DNA of 14,988 nt, taken from positions 1 through 14,988 of the forward strand of contig JAKAAD010000013.1 of the NCBI GenBank assembly GCA_021802305.1. The letters run 5' to 3'. The notes below the pieces were generated by a model. That model saw only the letters and a list, made by a program, of their open reading frames with translations, was not told the DNA's origin and did no database searches. The DNA comes from a bacterium (GTDB taxonomy: Bacteria > Chlamydiota > Chlamydiia > Chlamydiales > Rhabdochlamydiaceae). This document shows, piece by piece, positions 6,991 through 13,562 of this stretch (its first letter is position 1; each line of letters opens with the position of its first letter). The position numbers were made by a program, and so were the translations under genes.

Positions 6991-8030
6991 TGCTTTGGGA
7001 TGAAAAACTCGTACAACAAAATGCCGCACTTTTAAACGAAGAAGAAAAAGGTCGCATTATTTCTTATATCCAAGCACTACGCGAAGCTCTCGCATATAAA
7101 ATGGAAACGGATCCTTCCGTATTTCTCTTAGGACAAGGAGTCGATGATCCTGGTGGCATGTTTGGAGTGACGAAAGGCTTTCAAGAGCTCTATGGTTCTC
7201 AACGCATCTTTGATACTCCCGTATCCGAAGAGGGTATGATGGGAATTTGCAATGGCGCTGCAATGTCGGGAATGAGACCGGTTTACTTTCACAATCGTCC
7301 TGACTTTCTTTTGCTCGCATTCAACCAGATTGTAAATCACGGAAGCAAAGTCCATTGGATGGACAATGGTTTGACAACTGTTCCTCTGGTTATTTGGGCA
7401 GCGATTGGCCGAGGTTGGGGCTCTGGTCCACAACATTCCCAAGCCATCCAAGGACTGTTGCTTAGCGTTCCTGGGATTAAAATTGTCATGCCTAGTACTC
7501 CTTACGATGCAAAAGGTCTCATGATTTCGGCTATTGAAGACAATAACCCCGTGATTATCATCGAACATCGCTGGCTCATGCGTTGTGAAGGAGTGGTTCC
7601 TGAAGAACACTACTCGATTCCCTTTGGGAAAGGCGTATATCGGCTCAAGGGAACTGATTGCACGATTGTGGGAACATCTCATGCCATTGACCTTGCTTGG
7701 ACCGCTGCTAAACAATTGAAGAAAGAAAAAAACATCCATGCAGAAGTCATCGATCTAAGAACATTGAAACCCCTCGACGAAGCAATCCTTTTAGAGTCCC
7801 TGCAAAAAACAGGCAAACTTCTCATTGTTGATACCGGATGGGCTTTTGGGGGCGCATCTGCAGAAATTGGATATATTGCGGCAGAAAAGGGATTTTCCTT
7901 TTTGAAAGCACCTCCAAAACGAATCGCGCTTCCCGATGGGCATAGTCCTGCAGGCAACGTTCTCGAGCAATTCTTCTATCCTAATGTAGACACCATGAAA
8001 CGAGCTATTGTCGAGCTTGTTTATTGTTGA
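6990..8030 (+). CDS. Thiamine-diphosphate dehydrogenase E1 beta subunit (transketolase-like)
   Basis: This 346-residue E1-beta homologue has a pyrimidine-binding domain and a transketolase C-terminal domain. The catalytic Glu of E1-beta is Glu80 in TPVSEEG, and the active-site His region GSGPQHSQ carries His149, so the enzyme looks active. The C-terminal part (GTSHAIDLAWTAAKQL, VIDLRTLKPLD) is typical of the transketolase-C fold. An N-terminal extension of about 25 residues (LWDEKLVQQNAALLNEEEKG) precedes the conserved start of the fold. Its ATG shares one base with the E1-alpha stop (TAATG). It closes the sugar operon and is followed by a 64-base gap before cutA. The subunit assignment is secure; the 2-oxoacid substrate and acyl acceptor are not known. 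Confidence 0.88.
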   Translation: MLWDEKLVQQNAALLNEEEKGRIISYIQALREALAYKMETDPSVFLLGQGVDDPGGMFGVTKGFQELYGSQRIFDTPVSEEGMMGICNGAAMSGMRPVYFHNRPDFLLLAFNQIVNHGSKVHWMDNGLTTVPLVIWAAIGRGWGSGPQHSQAIQGLLLSVPGIKIVMPSTPYDAKGLMISAIEDNNPVIIIEHRWLMRCEGVVPEEHYSIPFGKGVYRLKGTDCTIVGTSHAIDLAWTAAKQLKKEKNIHAEVIDLRTLKPLDEAILLESLQKTGKLLIVDTGWAFGGASAEIGYIAAEKGFSFLKAPPKRIALPDGHSPAGNVLEQFFYPNVDTMKRAIVELVYC

Positions 8031-8094
8031 TCGAATTGGTGCGAGAAGGATATGAGAAAAATTCAAAAATGTATTTCTTGAGAAAGAGTTTGCG

Positions 8095-8436
8095 ATGACT
8101 CATCAAACAAATTTGATCTACATTTTCTGGACGTGCCGAGATAAACAAGAGGCCAAAAAGATTGTTTATGGATTATTGGATCAACGGTTGATTGCCTGTG
8201 CATCCATTTTTCCTGAAGTCGAATCCCTCTATCGATGGGAAGGAAACATTGAAGAGGGCCAAGAGGTAAAAGTCATTTTAAAGACGATCCTCAAGCATTT
8301 TGATGCGGTCCAGAGCCATATTCAAAAGCACTCCAGCTATGAAGTCCCAGAGATTTTACAGGTCGATATTGCCCAAGGAAATCCCCGTTATTTATCGTGG
8401 GTTGTTCAGGAAACATCTTTGAATGCCCCCTCCTGA
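8095..8436 (+). CDS. cutA: CutA1 family protein
   Basis: This 113-residue protein spans the usual CutA1 length and fold. It has an N-terminal strand (NLIYIFWTCRDKQEAKKI), LLDQRLIACASIFPEVES, SLYRWEGNIEEGQEVKVILK and the closing SSYEVPEILQVDI, all conserved landmarks. CutA1 forms a very stable trimer of ferredoxin-like subunits. It was linked to divalent-metal tolerance in E. coli, but its biochemical role is still unclear. The ATG at 8095 follows a GA-rich stretch (GAGAAAGAG) that can serve as ribosome-binding site. The 64-base gap upstream is AT-rich with a weak possible promoter (TTGATC 8027-8032, TATGAG 8051-8056), so it may be transcribed on its own. It faces ftsQ tail to tail. From memory, cutA also lies near this cluster in Chlamydia. 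Confidence 0.9.
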   Translation: MTHQTNLIYIFWTCRDKQEAKKIVYGLLDQRLIACASIFPEVESLYRWEGNIEEGQEVKVILKTILKHFDAVQSHIQKHSSYEVPEILQVDIAQGNPRYLSWVVQETSLNAPS

Positions 8437-8458
8437 GTAGCATGTACAAAAAATCAAC

Positions 8459-8482
8459 GCCTGAATTTCAGTGGTGGCTTTT
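8459..8482. terminator. Weak possible terminator between convergent cutA and ftsQ
   Basis: GCC/GGC outer pairs and an inner CTGA/TCAG stem around 8459-8478 are followed by TTTT on the plus strand and, on the minus strand, a few bases later by T6. The stem is interrupted by a bulge, so the call is weak. It is the only hairpin with flanking T runs I find in the 86-base tail-to-tail gap. Confidence 0.25.
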
Positions 8483-8522
8483 GTAAGCTGGGTATCATGC
8501 TGCACAAAAACTTCTCACCCAA

Positions 8523-9434
8523 TCACTCCATCTTGACGAAGGCTAAGTCGGGGATGCGCAAATCGATCACCGTGGGAGACATGCGCAAGAAATCGCGATG
8601 CTCTGCAACTTCTAGATGTTTTTCTGCTTCTGCAAGAATCAATTGTTCTCGCAGTTTGAGATAATTTCCAAGTTCTTGGGCAAAATGGATCGTGCTTAAA
8701 CGCAAGATGCGAGGATGGTGCACGCGAATTTCTCTTTTTCCAATCACGCGCATTTCGACATCTTCCAGTCTCAAGACAATCTCTCTCGTGGCTGCGCTCT
8801 CTTCTTCCGCATGGGAAACATCGATGCAAGGATGGGGAAAAGCATCTTTTACGGCAGGGGCTTCAATGAGCGAAAGCACAGAAAGGGCTAATGTGAAGTG
8901 TTTGCCGGAAATGGATCGCTGCCATGTAGCTACGGGGGGAGCTGTTTTTTTTACAGGATGCTCGCCAAAGGGAGAAAATCCGCAGTAGATACGCGGCAAT
9001 GCCATCGATTTGTAAAAAGGATCGATGGGAAAGAGAAATCCTTGTACATCTACTGCTATGTTTTCGAAATCTTCCACATAGGCAATGGGGCGCCTTAGCG
9101 TATAGTCTACATACAATGCATTTGGTGTTTGCAAAGAGATACGAGCGCCTTCAATAAAAGGAAATGCTCTCATGCGTTTTTCTGCATTTTTTGTGGAAAA
9201 AGTACTGCTTCTCACGGGATGATCCACAGACAAACCCAGCATTTCTGCGAGCAGCTGGGTGGGCAGTGCTTGTTTTTTCTGTGGGTTTGTTTGCACAACC
9301 CAGAGAAGGAAATCGTTTTTCTTCGTTTTGCCATGCAACACCTTGCCCGATTTCCACACTGCAAAGGCGAGACATGTGCAGAGCATAGAAGCTATAATCC
9401 AAGACAACGCTCTTGTTAATGGTAATTTTTTCAT
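8523..9434 (-). CDS. ftsQ: FtsQ/DivIB-like cell-division protein
   Basis: This 303-residue bitopic protein has a short basic N-terminus, one transmembrane helix at about residues 9-28 and an extracytoplasmic region. Residues 43-120 fit a POTRA domain (FPFIEGARISLQTPNALYVD, then RRPIAYV), followed by a beta domain beginning VDVQGFLFPID, the FtsQ hallmark. FtsQ links early and late divisome proteins and holds FtsB/FtsL. Sequence conservation in the family is low, so the assignment also rests on position: its ATG overlaps the murC stop as ATGA. It is the last gene of the wall cluster. In most bacteria ftsA and ftsZ would follow, but here the cluster stops and the convergent cutA follows. This matches Chlamydiae, which divide without FtsZ. 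Confidence 0.8.
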   Translation of the reverse strand: MKKLPLTRALSWIIASMLCTCLAFAVWKSGKVLHGKTKKNDFLLWVVQTNPQKKQALPTQLLAEMLGLSVDHPVRSSTFSTKNAEKRMRAFPFIEGARISLQTPNALYVDYTLRRPIAYVEDFENIAVDVQGFLFPIDPFYKSMALPRIYCGFSPFGEHPVKKTAPPVATWQRSISGKHFTLALSVLSLIEAPAVKDAFPHPCIDVSHAEEESAATREIVLRLEDVEMRVIGKREIRVHHPRILRLSTIHFAQELGNYLKLREQLILAEAEKHLEVAEHRDFLRMSPTVIDLRIPDLAFVKME

Positions 9435-10783
9435 TGCAATCGCTCCAAAAGCTCCGTTGTCAAGTGCGTGATATCCCCCGCTCCCAATGTCAGCAAAACA
9501 TCCTGAGGACGCAAAAAATCCACGAAGAATGCCACGAGGTCTTTTCGCGAAACGTACCTCGGATCCTTGGGAATACTCACGCGATTCAGAATAAATGCAT
9601 GGTCTACTCCATCGATCGGAGCTTCTCCTGCACTATATACGTCCGTGAGAATCAATGCATCTGCTCCCCGAAAGGCATCTTTCCACAAATCTGCACAATG
9701 GAGCGTTCGCGTATAACGATGCGGTTGGAAGGCAACGACGAGCTGTGCATTGCCGATAGCGCGTTTGAGCGCAGCAATAGTAGCTTGGATTTCCACAGGA
9801 TGATGTCCATAATCGTCATAAAATACAATCTCGTTTGCCTTTCCTTTGTATTCCATGCGTCTTTTTATTCCTCTAAATTCCCTGAACGCACGATAGAGAA
9901 TTTCCTTCTCAATGCCCAATTGAAGCCCTAAGCCAAAAACAGCAGCAGCATTCAACACATTGTGCTTGCCGATGAGAGAAATCACAATCTCTTTCCAAAT
10001 CCTTCCTTGAAAGGATAATGAAAAGCGTTCTCCCCATTCCTCTTCTTTCCATTGCACGATGCGTAACGCATTGTGCGGTTCAAAACCATAAGAAAACCCG
10101 GAAAGATGCATGGAAGTGAGCGCTGGATCATCGCCACACCAAAAAAAGTGTGACTCTGAAATCACTTTTCGCGCAAAAGTTTTAAATCCTTCCACCAATG
10201 CCTCTGTGGTTTTCCAATAATCAAAGTGATCTCCATCGCAATTCGTCATAATGGCCCCAAAAGGAGAATAGTGCAAAAACGTTCCGTCGCTCTCATCTGC
10301 TTCTGCGACAAAATCTTTTCCTACATCCCCTTTGCCATTTCTTCCTTCGATGATGGATATTCCTCCGATAGCATAGGAAGGATGCATCCCTGCAACGTGG
10401 AGAGCATGCGCAAGAAGAGATGTCGTTGTGGTCTTTCCATGTATTCCTGTAACAAGGAGAGCGCGTTTATCGCGCATGAGCTCTGCTAAGAAAACGCTTC
10501 TATGCATGAGCGGAAGCCCTCTCCTTTTCGCAGCCAAAAGCTCGGGGTGATCTTCTCGAATTGCAGAACCGAAAATCACACGTGAGGCTTTTTCGATGTT
10601 CTCCGGAGCATGCGCAATACATATTTCCGCCCCCCTCTTCTTCAAGAGCTCTGTCATCTCTGAGGGAACTTTCTCACTTCCCGATACAGGTACACCTCGA
10701 TCTAAGAGAATCATCGCGAGTGCACTCATCCCAATGCCTCCAATGCCAATGAAATGCGTTTTCTTTTTTTCAAAGATGTTCAC
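9431..10783 (-). CDS. murC: UDP-N-acetylmuramate--L-alanine ligase (MurC), not fused to Ddl
   Basis: This 450-residue Mur ligase adds L-alanine (L-Ala or sometimes Ser/Gly in chlamydiae) to UDP-MurNAc in the cytosol, using ATP. The N-terminal UDP-binding fold has GIGGIGMS (13-20) and the ATP P-loop is GIHGKTTT (113-120). EADESD (161-166) and TNCDGDHFDYW are MurC signatures, and DDYGHHPVEI with HRYTRT mark the rest of the central and C-terminal domains. It ends at the normal MurC length, whereas Chlamydiaceae carry a C-terminal Ddl fusion here. The start is GTG at 10783 with GAGGT about 5 bases upstream, overlapping murG by 14 bases. It is coupled to ftsQ by a 4-base overlap. No murB or ddl lies between murC and ftsQ. 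Confidence 0.95.
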   Translation of the reverse strand: MNIFEKKKTHFIGIGGIGMSALAMILLDRGVPVSGSEKVPSEMTELLKKRGAEICIAHAPENIEKASRVIFGSAIREDHPELLAAKRRGLPLMHRSVFLAELMRDKRALLVTGIHGKTTTTSLLAHALHVAGMHPSYAIGGISIIEGRNGKGDVGKDFVAEADESDGTFLHYSPFGAIMTNCDGDHFDYWKTTEALVEGFKTFARKVISESHFFWCGDDPALTSMHLSGFSYGFEPHNALRIVQWKEEEWGERFSLSFQGRIWKEIVISLIGKHNVLNAAAVFGLGLQLGIEKEILYRAFREFRGIKRRMEYKGKANEIVFYDDYGHHPVEIQATIAALKRAIGNAQLVVAFQPHRYTRTLHCADLWKDAFRGADALILTDVYSAGEAPIDGVDHAFILNRVSIPKDPRYVSRKDLVAFFVDFLRPQDVLLTLGAGDITHLTTELLERLQ

Positions 10784-11852
10784 GGAGTACCTCTGCGAGA
10801 TTACGTTTATGTTCTTGGTGGTATGCTTTATTCAATAGCTGTCGAAACTCTGCGTTCCTTTCTCTACATACCTGTAGAAGTGCAAAGAGTGCTTCATCGC
10901 TCAATTTTTCTTCCGAAATCCACAAGCCTGCGCCTATTTTTTCAACGATGTAGCGCGCATTTTTTTCTTGATGCGCTCCTGCAGCTTGTGGGAAGGGAAT
11001 CAAAATGGCAGGGACGCTAAATGCAATCATCTCGGCAAGTGTCGATGCACCTGCCCGCGTCACAGCAAGAGAGGCTGCTTGCCAAATGAGATCCATTCTC
11101 GATTCCCTTGCGCGGACATAATGGGGAATGCCTAACGTATGGTAAGCTGCGCGCATTTCATCTGCGACATTCTCTTCCCCTGTAAGGTGGATGCATTGTA
11201 TAGGGATCTGCTGTGCTTTACAGGAAGCAATCAGCGAAGGGATGCGCTCATTAATCGCTTTGGCTCCCTGCGATCCTCCAAAGGCAAGTAACGTAAATTG
11301 CTCCGGGTCCAATCCCAGCTCTTTGCGCGCTTCTCGATCAGACATGATTCCTACGCGTTGTATCCATGGAGTAAGCGGTGCAATCAAGCATTTTTTTCCA
11401 GCTAAGTGTCCATGCGCTGCAGAAAAGAGGGTTGCCGTGCATTGCGCAACATGCGAAAAGAGGCGATTGACTTTTCCAGGAAAAATGTCCGCTTCTACGA
11501 GCACAATGGGAATGCGCAACATTGCTCCTGCGCAAAGAAGTGGAAAAGTGTGATAACTGCCAAAACCTAACATCAATGCAGGACGCGTTTCGCGAAGGAG
11601 CGCAATGCTAGTCGCTATGCCCTTGAGCTGCACTAAGGGAAATCGAATTTTTGTTCTCCAATTTCCTCGAAATGGGGTCGCACTTACAATGTCATAGAAT
11701 GAAAAATGCTCTCGATCAAAAAAGCGATTTTGCGACAAATGAGCTCCAGCAAAATAGACGTCAAAATCTTTCAAACTGCGAGCAAATTCTTGAGCTGGAA
11801 AGAGGTGTCCTCCCGTTCCTCCTACTGCAAAAAGGATTCTTTTTTTTTGCAT
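10770..11852 (-). CDS. murG: UDP-N-acetylglucosamine transferase MurG
   Basis: This 360-residue GT28 enzyme adds GlcNAc to undecaprenyl-PP-MurNAc-pentapeptide (lipid I) on the inner membrane face, making lipid II. The diphosphate loop GGTGGHLFPA starts at residue 11, GFGSYHTFP lies in the N-domain, and the second glycine loop GGSQGA is at 192-197. TRAGAST (265-271) with PFPQAAGAHQEKNA (from about 286) forms the UDP-GlcNAc site. The ATG at 11852 is preferred; an in-frame TTG at 11861 would add three residues. Neither has a clear ribosome-binding site, so translation probably depends on coupling with ftsW, whose reading frame runs 31 bases into this gene. A run of nine A residues directly after the ATG codon and its C (11848-11840) lies in that overlap. 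Confidence 0.95.
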   Translation of the reverse strand: MQKKRILFAVGGTGGHLFPAQEFARSLKDFDVYFAGAHLSQNRFFDREHFSFYDIVSATPFRGNWRTKIRFPLVQLKGIATSIALLRETRPALMLGFGSYHTFPLLCAGAMLRIPIVLVEADIFPGKVNRLFSHVAQCTATLFSAAHGHLAGKKCLIAPLTPWIQRVGIMSDREARKELGLDPEQFTLLAFGGSQGAKAINERIPSLIASCKAQQIPIQCIHLTGEENVADEMRAAYHTLGIPHYVRARESRMDLIWQAASLAVTRAGASTLAEMIAFSVPAILIPFPQAAGAHQEKNARYIVEKIGAGLWISEEKLSDEALFALLQVCRERNAEFRQLLNKAYHQEHKRNLAEVLREHL

Positions 11853-12946
11853 ACGCGGCAAATCAATGTTAAAGCGATCATATTGGCAATGAGAGAAGAC
11901 CCCCCCTGGCTAAAAAAAGGCAAATTCATTCCCTTACTAGGCAAAAGCCCGGAAGCCACTCCTAAATGCAAAAAAGCTTGAAAGCAGATGAGAAATGTAA
12001 GCGTTGAAGCAATGACTGCACCTCGAATATCCACTGCGTTTCTTGCAATCATATATCCACAAACAGCAATGCATAAATAGAGTGCGATCAGCCCTACGAT
12101 GCCCACAAAACCAAACTCTTCTGCAAAAATGGCTGCAATATAATCACTTCGCGCTTCCGGCAAATACTCCAATTTTTGTACGCTCTCCCCCAGTCCTTTT
12201 CCCCACAATCCGCCTGAACCTGCAGCAATCCGAGCTTGATAGGGTTGGTGGCCTTTGCCTAGAAGGTCTATCGTAGGATCCAAATAGACCTTGAGACGTC
12301 CTGTCACATGAGGCATGCTCAGTGCTGCTATTGCCCCAGAAATGCTCAGAATGACGAGCGGTAATACCCAGTAGGTCCATCGAACGCCTATCACTGCAAA
12401 GAGCATGCAGAGTGTTGCGAGGAGAATGAGTACCGTTCCGTTGTCTGGTTCAAAGAGGATCAGCGTCAAGGGAATCGATATTTTTCCAAGAAGAATCAAA
12501 AAGGAACGGAGAGTGCTTATTCCCTCAAGGGCTTGCAACGTGTAGATCGGGAGAAAGACTTTTACAAATTCCGATGGCTGCATGGAAATACCAGCCATCG
12601 CAATCCAGCGATGCGCCCCATTGAGCTCCTGTCCAATTCCGGGAACGAAGACGAGGATGAGAAGTAAAATCGCACCTGCGAATAGATACGAGCTGTAACG
12701 CAAGAGCACATCTATTCCCAGATACCATATACATCCCGATGCAATGCAACCACAGCTTGCATAGAGTAGTTGTTTGACTACTGCGTGGTGCATGCTTTTA
12801 TCAGAAAATCGATCTAAAATTTCTGCAGCTGTCACATTGAACACCATGATAATGCCCATAACAAACAAAAGCATTGTCGAAACGATGAGAAAAAACCATG
12901 CATTAGAGATGTTGTACAAACTCTTATTGAACACGCAATTGATCAC
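11822..12946 (-). CDS. ftsW: SEDS-family peptidoglycan polymerase FtsW
   Basis: This 374-residue polytopic membrane protein has about ten hydrophobic segments. GAHRWIAMAGISMQPSEF (110-127), EPDNGTVLIL (166-175) and LPEARSDYIAAIFAEEFG (262-279) are SEDS signatures. Asp268 in the last motif corresponds to the catalytic Asp of RodA/FtsW glycan polymerases. FtsW polymerises lipid II at the septum together with a class B PBP. Position between nlpD and murG supports FtsW over RodA. The start is uncertain. GTG at 12946 overlaps the upstream gene by 23 bases. A GTG at 12934 is preceded by GGTGATC (12947-12941), an exact anti-Shine-Dalgarno match, and would give 370 residues. The stop is TAG at 11824-11822, inside murG, just past a nine-A run. 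Confidence 0.93.
   Translation of the reverse strand: MINCVFNKSLYNISNAWFFLIVSTMLLFVMGIIMVFNVTAAEILDRFSDKSMHHAVVKQLLYASCGCIASGCIWYLGIDVLLRYSSYLFAGAILLLILVFVPGIGQELNGAHRWIAMAGISMQPSEFVKVFLPIYTLQALEGISTLRSFLILLGKISIPLTLILFEPDNGTVLILLATLCMLFAVIGVRWTYWVLPLVILSISGAIAALSMPHVTGRLKVYLDPTIDLLGKGHQPYQARIAAGSGGLWGKGLGESVQKLEYLPEARSDYIAAIFAEEFGFVGIVGLIALYLCIAVCGYMIARNAVDIRGAVIASTLTFLICFQAFLHLGVASGLLPSKGMNLPFFSQGGSSLIANMIALTLICRVCKKKESFLQ
11840..11848 (-). other. A9 slippery tract in the ftsW-murG overlap
   Basis: In the FtsW frame the tract reads as three AAA codons (Lys367-369) followed by GAA, so it contains the ideal A-AAA-AAA heptamer. The MurG frame is -1 relative to FtsW at this point, so one backward slip of the ribosome, or an inserted or deleted base by RNA polymerase, would join FtsW to MurG. 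It is seen directly in sequence; use as a frameshift site is not shown. Confidence 0.4.
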
Positions 12947-13562
12947 CCGGTTTTAAGCGACGCGCTTTTTCTGCATCGAGGTGATTGAGCTTGAGCAATT
13001 CTTCCAAATTCAAATGGTTTTTCATCGCAATCGACCAAGGACTATCGCCAGGTTTCACAGTGTAATACTTTGCACCCGGGGAAGAAAGGTCTAGATGAAG
13101 AGAAGCGCTCTTTGGTGTCCGTGGAATTTTCAACGTTTGACCGATGCGAAGATTCGTAGAGGAAAGGTGATTGAACTCCATGATCTTTGCAACGGATATG
13201 CGATGATGTCTTGCAATCTTATCTAATGCGTCCCCTTTTTGCACCTTGATTTCCATAAAAGATTCTTCGGGCTCCTCATGCGCAATGGGTCCGGGTGCCG
13301 GAAGTTCCGGCAAAGGCGTCACTGTGACTACCGGAGGTGTCGAAGGAGATACTGGAGAAGAAGACGCCATCGTCGGAAAATCTTGGGGAGCGATCTGCAA
13401 AGGAGGTGTCTCTATCAAGGAAGACGACACAGGTTCTACCTCTTGCTTTTGCACTTGAACAATTTCTGCTCGCGTGGGAGATTTTATTGCACTTGCAAAC
13501 AAAATGATGAGCAAGCCAGCATTTACTAACACGGATATGATGATAATATCTTTTCGATTCAT
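12924..13562 (-). CDS. nlpD: Membrane-anchored double-LysM protein (chlamydial NlpD-like)
   Basis: This 212-residue protein has an N-terminal membrane anchor (about residues 5-25) and a Pro/Ser/Thr-rich linker (about 40-98). Two LysM domains follow: the first from about 104 to 148 (MEIKVQKGDALDKIARHH), the second from about 166 to 211 (YYTVKPGDSPWSIAMKNH). LysM domains bind GlcNAc-containing glycan, so it probably tethers to septal or periplasmic peptidoglycan. There is no M23/LytM peptidase domain, so unlike E. coli NlpD it cannot carry an amidase-activating LytM fold; the symbol reflects position and chlamydial usage. No lipobox Cys is seen, so it is an anchored protein rather than a lipoprotein. 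Its ATG overlaps the murD stop as ATGA, and its 3' end overlaps ftsW. Confidence 0.8.
   Translation of the reverse strand: MNRKDIIIISVLVNAGLLIILFASAIKSPTRAEIVQVQKQEVEPVSSSLIETPPLQIAPQDFPTMASSSPVSPSTPPVVTVTPLPELPAPGPIAHEEPEESFMEIKVQKGDALDKIARHHRISVAKIMEFNHLSSTNLRIGQTLKIPRTPKSASLHLDLSSPGAKYYTVKPGDSPWSIAMKNHLNLEELLKLNHLDAEKARRLKPGDQLRVQ

Noticed and set aside
6521..7739. Long minus-strand frames opposite the E1 genes (178 and 203 residues)
   Set aside because: Antisense shadows of E1-alpha/E1-beta with low-complexity, non-domain-like translations; the plus-strand genes have clear motifs.
9413..9931. Plus-strand 172-residue frame opposite murC
   Set aside because: Antisense to the MurC C-terminal domain, Cys- and Arg-rich, no recognisable domain.
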